Assembly: GCF_000826065.2 (NCBI RefSeq)
Contig: NZ_LN623537.1
Location: 41,407 to 105,406 of the forward strand
From: Tessaracoccus massiliensis
GTDB lineage: Bacteria > Actinomycetota > Actinomycetes > Propionibacteriales > Propionibacteriaceae
Reading direction: 5' to 3'
DNA: 64,000 nucleotides
A program made the translations under genes and the position numbers. Of the stretch, positions 1-10,405 are shown in pieces (position 1 is the stretch's first letter; every line of letters begins with the position of its first letter). The notes beneath the pieces are model-generated. The model was not told the origin of the DNA. It saw only the letters and a program-made list of their open reading frames with translations, and searched no databases.

Positions 1-1
1 A

Positions 2-1171
2 GTGAGCCCCAATCCGCTCGCGATGGTCGACCAGGCCATCGACCTGCAGTTGTCCCAGCTCAGCACCAGCTTCCGCTTCATCCTCGACATCACCCCGATC
101 GACGCCGACGACGTCAAGGATGCGTTCCTCGCCGGCGATGTCGACGAGCCGGAGTTCACCTACCGCGACTACATCATCGAGCCAGAGGTGCTGCTCACCG
201 TGCTGCACAGCATCGACGTGAGCCGAGTGCAGGACACGACGGTGGCCGCGCTGCTGCGCAACAAACACCGCGAGCTGGACCTCCAACTGTCGATGCTGCG
301 GTGCCGCGGCTCCGAGGATTTCCGCAACCTCAGCATCGAACTGTTCGGCAGCGTCCACCAGGAGTTGCTCACCGCGGCCGAATCCATCCTCGCCCGCGTC
401 GAGCCCCAGGCCTGGACGGGGGACCGGCTCTCGGCCGAGGAGTTCCTCGGCCTGGCCAACGAGGAGCTCAACTACTACCGTTCGCTGGAACCCCAGGTGG
501 ACATCCACGCGGAGATCCGCCCGGATTCCACCGGCGTGATGGTCTCCGACAACGTGCTGATCATCGGGCCGGAGGCGGGGGTCTCGGCAGACCGCGCCAA
601 CGCGCTGATCCAGCACGAGGTGGGCACCCATCTCGTCACCCAGGTCAACGGGTCCCACCAGCCCCTGCAGGTGATGGGCACCGGCCTCGCCGGCTACGAC
701 GAGACCCAGGAGGGCCTCGCCGTCCTGGCAGAGCTGGCCTGCGGCGAGCTCACCGCGTCGCGGCTGCGGCAGTTGGCGGGGCGCGTGATCACCGTGTCGC
801 GGATGCTGGGCGGCGCGTCGTTCCGCGAATGCTGGGAGGGCCTCGTGGAGGCCGGCTTCCGGCCCGGCGGCGCGTTCTCCACCGTGATGCGCATCTTCCG
901 CTCAGGCGGCCTCACCAAGGACGCCTGCTACCTGCGTGGCCTGCTCGACCTCCTCGGCCACCTCCGCAGCGGCGGCGAGCTGGGGGCCTTCTTCCTCGGC
1001 AAGTTCGCCCTGCAGGATCTCCCCCTCATCGAAGAGCTGAACGCGCGTGGCGTGCTCAGCGAGCCCGTCGTCCTGCCCCGGTGGTTTGACGACGACACGG
1101 GACGCGAGCGGCTCGTCGCCGCCTCCAAGTCCACCGACCCCACCGAACTCATCCAAGGAGTTGCAGCATGA
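2..1171 (+). CDS. DUF1704 / QEGLA-motif putative metallopeptidase
   Basis: This protein belongs to the DUF1704 family, often labelled 'flavohemoglobin expression-modulating QEGLA motif protein'. It shows the zinc-peptidase-like motif HEVGTH at about residues 205-210 and QEGLA at about 236-240, the expected pair for this family. The length (389 aa) is normal for actinobacterial members. The first possible start is a GTG at the very edge of the window, so the true start could lie upstream. Its stop overlaps the ATG of the following ATP-grasp gene by 4 nt (ATGA), so the two are translationally coupled. Pairing of DUF1704 with a glutathione-synthetase-like ATP-grasp protein is recurrent in bacteria and suggests making or trimming of a small amide-linked compound. 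The substrate is unknown. Confidence 0.8.
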   Translation: MSPNPLAMVDQAIDLQLSQLSTSFRFILDITPIDADDVKDAFLAGDVDEPEFTYRDYIIEPEVLLTVLHSIDVSRVQDTTVAALLRNKHRELDLQLSMLRCRGSEDFRNLSIELFGSVHQELLTAAESILARVEPQAWTGDRLSAEEFLGLANEELNYYRSLEPQVDIHAEIRPDSTGVMVSDNVLIIGPEAGVSADRANALIQHEVGTHLVTQVNGSHQPLQVMGTGLAGYDETQEGLAVLAELACGELTASRLRQLAGRVITVSRMLGGASFRECWEGLVEAGFRPGGAFSTVMRIFRSGGLTKDACYLRGLLDLLGHLRSGGELGAFFLGKFALQDLPLIEELNARGVLSEPVVLPRWFDDDTGRERLVAASKSTDPTELIQGVAA

Positions 1172-2211
1172 AGATCGGATTCGTCGTCAACGACGTCAGC
1201 ACCGAACTGCCCCAGTACACGACCACGAGGCTGGCCATGCAGGCCACCAACATGGGCCACGAGGTCTCCCTGATGGGCATGGGCAACTTCGCCTACGAGC
1301 CCGACGGTTCCCTCAGCGCCCGCGCCCGCGGCGTGGCCGGCAAGAACTACCGCTCGCTCGAGCGCTACCTCGAGGAAGTGCAGAAGCCCGTCTCGGAGGA
1401 GCGCACCCCGCTCAGCGAGTACGACGTGGTGATGCTGCGCTCTGACCCGGCGGACGACGCCAACGAAGCCGCCTGGGCCAACAACGCCGGGGTCGCCTTC
1501 GGGCAACTCATCGCGTCGACGGGCGTGCTGGTCGTCAACGACCCGGGCAGCCTGGCCAACGCCCTGTCGAAGGCGTACTTCCAGCACTTCCCGGAGATCG
1601 TGCGCCCCACCACCCTGATCTCGCGCGACGAGGATCAGATCACCTCCTTCATCAAGGACCTCGGCGGCAGGGCCGTGCTCAAGCCCCTCCAAGGCTCCGG
1701 CGGCAGCGGGGTGTTCCTCGTCAACACCGACGAGTCGCCCAACCTGAGCCAGATCATCGAGGCCATCGCCCGCGACGGCTACATCGTCGCCCAGGAATAC
1801 CTCGAGGAGGCGAAGAACGGCGACGTGCGGATGTTCGTGATGAATGGCAAGCCGCTCGAGATGAACGGCAAGTACGCGGCGTTCCGCCGCAAGTCCTCGG
1901 GCTCCGACATGCGTTCCAACATGTCTGCCGGCGGCAAGGCGATGGCCGTGAAGGTCACCGACGAGATGCTCGCCATGGTCGACGTGGTGCGGCCCAAGCT
2001 GGTGGCAGACGGCATGTTCCTCGTCGGCCTCGACATCGTCGGCGACAAGCTGATGGAGGTCAACGTGTTCAGCCCGGGCGGCCTGGGCTCCTGCCAGCAC
2101 CTCTACGAGGAGAACTTCGCGGTCAAGGTGATCGAGGACCTCGAGCGCAAGATCGCCATAAGGGGTCACTACACCGGCCAGATCAAGAACATGGACCTGG
2201 CCACCGTCTGA
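1168..2211 (+). CDS. ATP-grasp ligase, glutathione synthetase-like
   Basis: This is a 347-aa protein with the layout of GshB-type ATP-grasp enzymes. The N-terminal pre-ATP-grasp domain begins MKIGFVVNDV. The glycine-rich ATP loop LKPLQGSGGSGVF lies near residues 170-182, and the C-terminal metal-binding end reads DIVGDKLMEVNVFSPGGLG. Such enzymes join a carboxylate to an amine through an acyl phosphate using ATP. The start ATG lies inside the stop of the DUF1704 gene, indicating one operon. Actinobacteria normally use mycothiol rather than glutathione, so a role in classical glutathione synthesis is doubtful; the product of this pair is unknown. Confidence 0.85.
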   Translation: MKIGFVVNDVSTELPQYTTTRLAMQATNMGHEVSLMGMGNFAYEPDGSLSARARGVAGKNYRSLERYLEEVQKPVSEERTPLSEYDVVMLRSDPADDANEAAWANNAGVAFGQLIASTGVLVVNDPGSLANALSKAYFQHFPEIVRPTTLISRDEDQITSFIKDLGGRAVLKPLQGSGGSGVFLVNTDESPNLSQIIEAIARDGYIVAQEYLEEAKNGDVRMFVMNGKPLEMNGKYAAFRRKSSGSDMRSNMSAGGKAMAVKVTDEMLAMVDVVRPKLVADGMFLVGLDIVGDKLMEVNVFSPGGLGSCQHLYEENFAVKVIEDLERKIAIRGHYTGQIKNMDLATV

Positions 2212-2274
2212 TCGCTGGCTGAGCCGCCCCGCTGGTTGAGCCCGCCCTTCGTCGCTCGTAGAGCTCGCGATCAG

Positions 2275-4119
2275 TTAGCTGAAGCGCACCATGTTGTTGA
2301 AGCGGAACTCGCGCACCCACTCGTAGACCTTCGCGCCGTCGGGCTTGGTGACCAGTGCGATGGCGTCTGACTCCGTGTAGCTGCGGCACCCGTTGCGACC
2401 CGTGGCGGCGGTGTCGCACTCCGTGCGCCACTTGCGGCCGTCGGCCGCGGTCCAGGCCCCGGTCTGGCCCAGCGGGTTGCCCTTCCACAGCGGCCTGGGG
2501 GAGGCCTTGTAGGTGAGGTTGTTGAACGCCCACCCGTTGCTCTGCACGAACCGGCCGCCCGTCTGCGTCACCGTGGTGGCCCAGATCTCGGTGCGGCAGC
2601 GCTCTGTGCGGGAGTAGGGCTCGCACGTGGTCTTCCAGCGGCGACCGTTGACGTTGTGCTCGCCCGGCGTGATGTAGATGTCCAGCGGCGCGGGCTTGGC
2701 CGGGGCCGGGTACACGTCGAGGTAGTTGCCGCGCTCGGTGTGCCGGTTGCCCAGCGGGCCCTTGGCGGCGTCGACGATCACGTTGCTGATGACCTGCTTG
2801 GCGAACGCCACGGAGCGCGCGTCGTACGTGATGCCGGGGGCGAGTGCAAAGGCGAAGCCCATGGTGCCCAGGTTGAACACGCCTGCCGTGGACGGGGCGA
2901 CGTAGTAGGTGATGTCCGAGATGCCCTGACGGGTGGCGCAGTTGAACGACGAGTGCGCGCCGATGTGGACGCCCTTGGGAGAATCCGGGCCGGCCTTGTC
3001 CACCTCGTGGCCGATCAGCTGCGGATACCGGGCGCCCTTCTTCGCGCCGGTGCCCTTGAAGGCCCAGAAGTTCGGGTCGAAGACAACAAGATCCGTCTGC
3101 GGGTTGGAGCCGTCGCAGTCGTACTGCGAGCCCAGCAGCTTGGCCTCCGGGTTGGGATACGGCTCGGAGCGGAACGTGCCGGTGGAGGTGCGGTCCTGCA
3201 CCGGATCCAGGTGGCTCAGCTTGTAGGAGGTCACCTCGGTGAAATCCGAGTTGAACCGGGTGCGGTAGTACATGGCGTTGGAGCCCAGCGAGACCAGGTT
3301 GGTGCCGCGGGCCACGAGCGTCTCGGCGTGCTGGCGCATCTCGACGGACCAGTACTCGTCGTGACCCAGCAGGACCAGTGCCCTGGAGCCGCGGAAGGAA
3401 TCAGCGCCGCGGTGCAGTTCGGAGTTGGTGGTGTAGCTGAGCTTGACCCCCTGCTCCTCCAGGGAGGACAGGTACTGCAGCAGCCCCAACTCGTAGCGGT
3501 AGAACTTGTCCGCGCCGTTGCCGCGGTTGGGGCGGTGCATGCTCACCGTGTAGGAACGGTTCAGGGCGCTACCATCGGGCAAGCCCACATACAGGGAGTA
3601 GCCGCCGACGCTGTTGTAGGCCGCGTGCGTCGAGGTGGCGAACATCACGGTGACCGCCCCGTCGTGGCTGGGGGAGCGCAGGAACATCGACGCGTAGCGC
3701 TGCCGGCCCTTGTTGTCGGTGAGCTTCGCGAGGTACGCGCCCGGCTCCCAGCCCGTCGTGTCGAAGCGGTGGGTCACCTTCCATCCTGAGCAATCCACCA
3801 CCTTGTTGCGGGTGACGCAATCCGGCTGGTCCACCAGCGCCTGCGGCGGGGCCTGGGCCACCAGCTTGGCGCCAGCGCCGTCGTAGTGGCCCATGCGGAA
3901 CACATCGACGGCGACCGTGGCCGCCGTGCCGTCCACCTTCAACTGGAACTGGTCTCCGGGCAGCAGCGACTCGCCCACGGCGTAGCCGGAGAGCACCCAC
4001 CAATCCGCGGGCGTCCCGCTGATCCGCCACTGCGGATCTGCGGCGGAGGCCTGCTGCGCCGGGGCGATGGCCCCGGCGAGCGAGACCATCAGGACAACGA
4101 TCAGCAACTTCATCTTCAT
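2275..4119 (-). CDS. Secreted N,N-dimethylformamidase beta-subunit-like protein with extra C-terminal domain
   Basis: This is a 614-aa protein with a Sec signal peptide (MKMKLLIVVLMVSLAGAIA, cut near ASA-AD). Residues of about 30-450 match the N,N-dimethylformamidase large-subunit-like family, with the segments ATSTHAAYNSVGGYS, LLGHDEYWS and SLGSNAMYYRTRF. The family is named for an amide hydrolase, but secreted actinobacterial members have no proven substrate. After about residue 475 comes a separate domain of about 135 aa with paired cysteines (TTCEP..RTERCRTEIW and KWRTECDTAATGRNGC). The same domain forms the N-terminal half of the secreted protein at 24219-25244 and survives as a fragment at 4361-4543. 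The gene is monocistronic, and its promoter must lie in the roughly 50 bp before the neighbouring small gene. Confidence 0.75.
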   Translation of the reverse strand: MKMKLLIVVLMVSLAGAIAPAQQASAADPQWRISGTPADWWVLSGYAVGESLLPGDQFQLKVDGTAATVAVDVFRMGHYDGAGAKLVAQAPPQALVDQPDCVTRNKVVDCSGWKVTHRFDTTGWEPGAYLAKLTDNKGRQRYASMFLRSPSHDGAVTVMFATSTHAAYNSVGGYSLYVGLPDGSALNRSYTVSMHRPNRGNGADKFYRYELGLLQYLSSLEEQGVKLSYTTNSELHRGADSFRGSRALVLLGHDEYWSVEMRQHAETLVARGTNLVSLGSNAMYYRTRFNSDFTEVTSYKLSHLDPVQDRTSTGTFRSEPYPNPEAKLLGSQYDCDGSNPQTDLVVFDPNFWAFKGTGAKKGARYPQLIGHEVDKAGPDSPKGVHIGAHSSFNCATRQGISDITYYVAPSTAGVFNLGTMGFAFALAPGITYDARSVAFAKQVISNVIVDAAKGPLGNRHTERGNYLDVYPAPAKPAPLDIYITPGEHNVNGRRWKTTCEPYSRTERCRTEIWATTVTQTGGRFVQSNGWAFNNLTYKASPRPLWKGNPLGQTGAWTAADGRKWRTECDTAATGRNGCRSYTESDAIALVTKPDGAKVYEWVREFRFNNMVRFS

Positions 4120-4171
4120 CGACGGGCTCCTTGTCTAGGTCACCTCAGACTAGCTGCCGGGTGCGACAGTT

Positions 4172-4360
4172 TCAGGCGTGGGTGGTGTGCAGCTGTTCCT
4201 GCTTGTCCTGGAAGGCCTTGGTGGCGAGGATGCTGATCAGCAGGATGAGCTCGAAGGCGTTGGTGATCGCGCCGCTCTCGATGGGCAGCTCGATGGCGCT
4301 GCCGATGGTCATGATGACAGCGCCGACGAACAGCCAGGGCCACTTCTGCTTCCACCACAC
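4172..4360 (-). CDS. Small membrane protein
   Basis: This 62-aa ORF (GTG start) has a tryptophan-rich start MWWKQKWPWLF, two likely membrane helices (FVGAVIMTIGSAIELPI and AFELILLISILATKAF) and a charged tail. It resembles the small two-helix protein at 47155-47340 in size and type. The 5' end abuts exactly the start of the degraded secreted-protein fragment at 4361, so the natural N-terminus may have been lost at a recombination junction. No strong ribosome site is visible. Function is unknown. Confidence 0.45.
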   Translation of the reverse strand: MWWKQKWPWLFVGAVIMTIGSAIELPIESGAITNAFELILLISILATKAFQDKQEQLHTTHA

Positions 4361-4543
4361 ACGGCGGCCGATGGCACCAAGTGGCGCACCGAGTGCGACA
4401 CCCCTGCTACGGGTCGCAACGGTTGCCGGACCTTCCGCTGGACCACCGTGTACGACGCGGTGCTCTCGGAGAAGGGCGGCTACGACTTCAGCCAGAAGAA
4501 CATGTGGGTGCTGAACAACATCGTGATGTTCCGCCCCTACTGA
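4361..4543 (+). pseudogene. 3' fragment of a cysteine-paired secreted-domain gene
   Basis: The + strand encodes TAADGTKWRTECDTPATG followed by RNGCRTFRWTT and ends WVLNNIVMFRPY. This matches the second half of the C-terminal domain of the secreted protein at 2275-4119 and the N-terminal half of the one at 24219-25244. There is no signal peptide, start or first half of the domain; the reading frame upstream is unrelated antisense of the small membrane gene. It is therefore the tail of a third, deleted paralogue. It keeps its own strong terminator immediately downstream. Confidence 0.7.
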
Positions 4544-4561
4544 GCATCAGCTGAGTAGGAA

Positions 4562-4590
4562 GGGCCCCGCCGCGTCACGCGGCGGGGCCC
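4562..4590. terminator. Strong intrinsic hairpin terminator
   Basis: A perfect 13-bp GC-rich stem (gggccccgccgcg) with a 3-nt loop is followed by TTCGTCGTGT. It lies between the fragment ending at 4543 (+) and the convergent DUF1801 gene ending at 4607 (-), so it can serve both strands. Confidence 0.75.
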
Positions 4591-4606
4591 TTCGTCGTGT
4601 CCGCCC

Positions 4607-4960
4607 TCAGCGGCCCTCCGCGCGCTGCTGTTCGACGCGGAAGGCCACGATCCGTGGGACCAGGCCGCGGAGGAGCGGCTTGCCCAGCGGGAACTGGATG
4701 GCGCCCTTGCTGCGCTTCAGGCCGAGCTGGTCGAGCTCGTCGGCCACGAGCTCGACGCCGGCGGGCCCGGGGTAGAGCCCGACGTGGTTCCTGCCTGCCG
4801 CGAAGTGGACGAGGTTGCCGGTCAGCTTGTAGGTGGGCATGTCCCACGAGATGGCCTGGGTGGCCTCCGGCGCGCCCTCCTCGATGAGCGCCCGCAGCTC
4901 GACCATCAGGGTCCGATGCGGGCCGCCGTAGCCTGCCAGGCAGTCGTCGATCACCGTCAT
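4607..4960 (-). CDS. DUF1801 family protein
   Basis: This 117-aa protein starts at MTVIDDCLAGYGGP. It carries the DUF1801 (YdhG/frataxin-like fold) pattern: a helical N-terminus followed by ISWDMPTYKLTGNLVHFAAGRNHVGLYPGP and the C-terminal GAIQFPLGKPLLRGLV. Members are small alpha/beta proteins; some Bacillus homologues act as intracellular iron chaperones, but most are uncharacterised. The longer frame upstream to 5050 has an atypical N-terminus, so the internal ATG at 4960 is preferred. It ends 16 nt from the shared terminator. Confidence 0.75.
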   Translation of the reverse strand: MTVIDDCLAGYGGPHRTLMVELRALIEEGAPEATQAISWDMPTYKLTGNLVHFAAGRNHVGLYPGPAGVELVADELDQLGLKRSKGAIQFPLGKPLLRGLVPRIVAFRVEQQRAEGR

Positions 4961-5148
4961 GTGCTCACAGCACAGAGCGCGGCCCGGCCGCGGCCGACCA
5001 TCCAAAGGGGTGGTTTGGGAACTTTCATCTCGCCCGCCCTTGAATATCACGTACTGTCAACTATGTTTAAAAGGTGGGACGACGCGAGATGCTCGCAGAG
5101 GTTTCGAGCCTCAGTCGTCCTGAGAAACAGTCCAACGAAAGGGAGCGC

Positions 5149-5964
5149 ATGTTCAACGACAAGGACTTTGATGTCATCCTCAACGCCACGGTCTTCGACC
5201 GCGACGGCGAGAAGGTCGGCAAGGTGGGCCAGCTGTATCTGGACGACCAGACCGGCCGCCCCAACTGGATCACCGTCAACACGGGTCTCTTCGGCATGTC
5301 CGAGAGCTTCGTCCCTCTGGATGACACCATGAGTCTGAACGGCGATCGCATTGAGGTCCCCTACGAGAAGGCTCTCATCAAGGATGCCCCGCGCATCGAT
5401 GCGGATGGCCACATCGATCCCGCCCAGGAGCAGGAGCTCTACAACTATTACGAGCGCGATTACGGAACCACCGATCGTGACCTCGACCGCGACGCCGGCG
5501 TGCTCAGCACCGACCGTCGTGACGAACTCCACACCGATCGTGACGGCCGCGGTCTCCGTACCGACCGTGAGCACGTCACCGAGGGCGAGTCGCTGACCGC
5601 TTCTGAGGAGCGCCTGAACGTGGGCACCGAGGAGCACGAGGCTGGGCGCGTCCGTCTCCGGAAGTACACCACGACCGAGCAGCAGACGGTCACCGTCCCC
5701 GTGGAGAAGGAAGTCCTCACGGTCGAGCGCGAGGCCGTCACGGGCGACTCCGCCCGTCCCGGGGCCCTTCGTGACCACGGCGACATCGAGGAGGAGATCG
5801 TGCTCCGAGAGGAGCGGCCGGTCGTCTCCAAGGAGGTCCACGACGTCGAGCGCGTCAACGTGGGCAAGGAGACCGTCACCGAGCAGCGCCAGGTGACCGA
5901 AGAGGTCGCCAAGGAGCACATCGAGATTGAGGGCGACACCGATCGCGTCCGCGACGACCGCTGA
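5149..5964 (+). CDS. PRC-barrel / DUF2382 stress-type protein
   Basis: This 271-aa protein starts at MFNDKDFDVI after the ribosome site aaaggga. Residues 1 to about 110 form a PRC-barrel (KVGQLYLDDQTGRPNWITVNTGLFG). A highly charged linker follows, then the DUF2382 (YsnF/AvaK-like) repeat region with TEQQTVTVPVEKEVLTVERE and EEEIVLREERPVVSKEVHDVERV. DUF2382 proteins are commonly stress- or oxidation-related in Actinobacteria. A broken paralogue lies just downstream (6141-6577) and an intact one at 23237-24028. A terminator follows at 5983. Confidence 0.85.
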   Translation: MFNDKDFDVILNATVFDRDGEKVGKVGQLYLDDQTGRPNWITVNTGLFGMSESFVPLDDTMSLNGDRIEVPYEKALIKDAPRIDADGHIDPAQEQELYNYYERDYGTTDRDLDRDAGVLSTDRRDELHTDRDGRGLRTDREHVTEGESLTASEERLNVGTEEHEAGRVRLRKYTTTEQQTVTVPVEKEVLTVEREAVTGDSARPGALRDHGDIEEEIVLREERPVVSKEVHDVERVNVGKETVTEQRQVTEEVAKEHIEIEGDTDRVRDDR

Positions 5965-5982
5965 TCAATCTCTGTCCAGAGT

Positions 5983-6012
5983 AGGCGGTGGGTCCTGAGG
6001 GGCCCACCGCCT
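5983..6012 (+). terminator. Intrinsic terminator after the PRC-barrel gene
   Basis: The stem aggcggtggg pairs with cccaccgcct across a 10-nt loop that can pair further. The sequence TTCTTG follows. It lies 18 nt after the stop codon of the PRC-barrel gene. Confidence 0.7.
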
Positions 6013-6140
6013 TCTTGCGTGCCTGTGTGATCCCAAATGGTGAAAGCGAAGCAAAGTCCGGTCGCTCGGGGGGGGGATCCGCATAGCGTCGGCCTCCGGG
6101 GCGCTACCCATGAGGGTGGCGGGAAGCCTCCGTAGTCCCA

Positions 6141-6577
6141 CCGAAGCAACTGTCCCTCGACGACGCGACGGGTGAACCCAGTTGGGTGACCGTCCACACC
6201 GGTCTCTTCGGCCTGCCGGAGAGCTTCGTGCCGCTCGACGGCGCGCGATCGGTGACGATCGCATCGACGCCTTCTACTCCAAGGGTGCCATCGTGGACGC
6301 CCCGAGGACCGACGAGCACGGACACCTCAGCCCCGCCGATGAGCGGGCGCTCTACGAGCACTACGGGCGCGACTACCCCGAACCGCCGAGCGGGGCCGCG
6401 CACACCGAACTGCACGGCGACGTGTTCAGCACCTCCACCCGGGAGGCCTATTCGCCAGATCGCGCGGCCGACGACGGCTGGATCGAGCGGGGCCCGGGCC
6501 AGAACTGGGACGAGCGCGAGTCCGAGTCGGCCGTCGAACGGGCGCGCCTGCGCCGGTTCCGACGCAACGACCTCTGA
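6141..6577 (+). pseudogene. Frameshifted PRC-barrel protein copy
   Basis: Two frames together rebuild a PRC-barrel protein. One frame reads QLSLDDATGEPSWVTVHTGL then FGLPESFVPLDGARS. After a frameshift at about 6245-6260 the next frame reads DDRIDAFYSKGAIVDAPRTD and ends RRFRRNDL. This aligns along its length with residues from about 20 of the intact paralogue at 5149-5964. The N-terminal beta strands and a start codon are missing. It is a decayed tandem duplicate, closer in its short tail to the paralogue at 23237. Confidence 0.75.
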
Positions 6578-6587
6578 CCGGCCCCCG

Positions 6588-7031
6588 TCAGGAAGTCGGG
6601 CTGGCGGGGCGCACCATGCGGACGTGCGGGATGCCGTCCTCGAGGAAGTCGTCACCCACCCGCCCGTAGCCGAACCGGGCGTACCAGTGCTCCAGGTGGG
6701 CCTGGGCGTCGAGCACGCTCGGCCGATCACCGATGATCGTCAGCGCCTCCTCGGTCAACCGGGCGGCCAGGCCCCTCCCTCGATGCCGGTGGTCGACGAC
6801 CACGCGCCCCACGCGGAGGGTCCCGGCGTCGTGGAGCACCCTCAGGTAGGCCGTCGGCACGCCGTCGCTCTCGATCCAGAGGTGCAGCGCGTCGTCCTCG
6901 AGGTCGCGACCGTCGAGGTCGAGGTAGGCGCACTCCTGCTCCACCACGAAGATCTGCGAGCGCAACTGCCACAGCAGGTAGGCGGTGCGGGGGTCGAGGT
7001 CGGCGAAGCCGGCGCGGCGAACGGTGTCCAT
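6588..7031 (-). CDS. ElaA-like GNAT N-acetyltransferase
   Basis: This 147-aa protein starts at MDTVRRAGFADLD. It shows the ElaA-type GNAT pattern: LRSQIFVVEQECAYLDLDGRD near the N-terminus, and the acetyl-CoA-binding motif A at VGRVVVDHRHRGRGLAARL. It ends with the usual beta-bulge strand LEHWYARFGYGRVGDDFLEDGI. The natural substrate of this subfamily is not known. The upstream in-frame extension is low-complexity antisense, so the ATG at 7031 is chosen. Confidence 0.85.
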   Translation of the reverse strand: MDTVRRAGFADLDPRTAYLLWQLRSQIFVVEQECAYLDLDGRDLEDDALHLWIESDGVPTAYLRVLHDAGTLRVGRVVVDHRHRGRGLAARLTEEALTIIGDRPSVLDAQAHLEHWYARFGYGRVGDDFLEDGIPHVRMVRPASPTS

Positions 7032-7035
7032 GGCC

Positions 7036-7347
7036 CTATTCTCCCTGGCTGCACTCTCTCCCGCTGCGCAGCGCCAGCAGCGCCGACTCCTCCTGGGCGG
7101 TGAGCCCGGAGCGCCGGGGGCGGTCGAGGCCGCGCGCCACCTCGTCCACCCTGGCCCGCTCGGTCGTCTCGCGCAGAGGGCGGAGCCTGCCGCCCGCGCC
7201 GAGGAAGGCGGAGACGTCGCGACGACGGGCCACCGGAGCGTCGGCGGGCAACCAGAGCGGCAGCGACCTCGGCCCGGCCCAGTACCGGACGTCGTGCTCC
7301 AGCAGCCACTCGTCCGGGGCCTGCTCGATCTCACCCTCGAAGCCCGC
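7036..7347 (-). pseudogene. C-terminal remnant of an NAD-dependent epimerase/reductase
   Basis: About 100 residues (APDEWLLEHDVRYWAGPRSL then PLWLP) and the tail LDRPRRSGLTAQEESALLAL match the C-terminal end of actinobacterial NAD-dependent epimerase/dehydratase-like reductases. The whole Rossmann domain with its GxxGxxG motif is missing. The 5' side runs directly into the small acidic gene at 7331-7543. This points to an internal deletion that fused the neighbouring gene to the reductase tail. Confidence 0.6.
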
Positions 7348-7543
7348 CGCCGCCGCTGCCGTCCGTGCCGTCGGCGTCCCCGCCGTCGACGCCGTCAGCA
7401 TCGTGTCCGACGGCGCCCGCAGGGTTGTTGCGGTCCGCAGTGGCGGCGAGGTCGCCCTCCCGGCCTTCGGGGGCGGTGCCTGCGGGGTTGTTTTGATCGG
7501 CGGTGAGGATCTCGTCGTCGGTGAGGTGGCGCTTGTCGATCAT
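7331..7543 (-). CDS. Small acidic Asn-Pro-Ala-Gly repeat protein
   Basis: This 70-aa protein starts at MIDKRHLTDDEILTADQNNP behind a clear ribosome site (aaggag, 7 nt before the ATG). The peptide D-(Q/R)-NNPAG occurs twice, followed by an Asp/Gly-rich tail. The tail overlaps the truncated reductase fragment in another frame, so the natural C-terminus may differ. Function is unknown; the good ribosome site and promoter-sized upstream gap support a real gene. Confidence 0.5.
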   Translation of the reverse strand: MIDKRHLTDDEILTADQNNPAGTAPEGREGDLAATADRNNPAGAVGHDADGVDGGDADGTDGSGGGGLRG

Positions 7544-7683
7544 GCGGAACTCCTTGGGGTGGGGGCGTGACTGCCCGCGGGTTTGCCGTCGGGATGGCGA
7601 CGTATCGAGGCTAGCCGCGCACGGAATGTCGCGCAGGTTTTCGCACCATCCGCGACCCCGGAATAAACGAGGGTTGACGAGGG

Positions 7684-7702
7684 TTGAGTCTATTGAACTC
7701 AA
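7684..7702 (+). promoter_or_regulatory. HspR-binding HAIR box 1 upstream of dnaK
   Basis: TTGAGT-N7-ACTCAA is a perfect inverted repeat matching the HspR consensus CTTGAGT-N7-ACTCAAG except at the outermost base pair, which remains complementary (G/C). It lies 110 nt before dnaK, whose operon encodes HspR. A TTGACT -35-like element overlaps the region just downstream (7705-7710). Confidence 0.85.
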
Positions 7703-7736
7703 CTTTGACTTGAGCATCAGCCGCATGTGTGGTTAG

Positions 7737-10246
<2,510 letters not shown>

Positions 10247-10248
10247 CC

Positions 10249-10378
10249 CGGACGCTCCCTGAGCCAGCCGCCTGCGGCTGGTCGAAGGGCGCCATGCGAG
10301 GTCGCCGCCCCGGCGAGGATAACTCGGTGACCCTTCGGCCTGCCGGGCTCGCAAGCTCGGTAGGCAGGCTCAAGGCAC
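10249..10378. repeat. Intergenic palindromic repeat between grpE and dnaJ
   Basis: The left part carries ctccctgagccagccgcctg with ggctggtcgaaggg. The right part carries cccttcggcctgccgg and the motif caggctcaag in opposite sense. The two halves can pair into an imperfect long hairpin. The module (gagcc...gcctgcg...gtcgaa) resembles other intergenic repeats in this window, for example near 25249 and 51650. Confidence 0.5.
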
Positions 10379-10405
10379 GAAACGTGGAGAGGAGATGAAC
10401 CAGAG

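Noticed and set aside
928..2169. Long antisense frame across the ATP-grasp gene
   Set aside because: It is a His/Val/Asp-rich shadow; the + strand genes explain the region.
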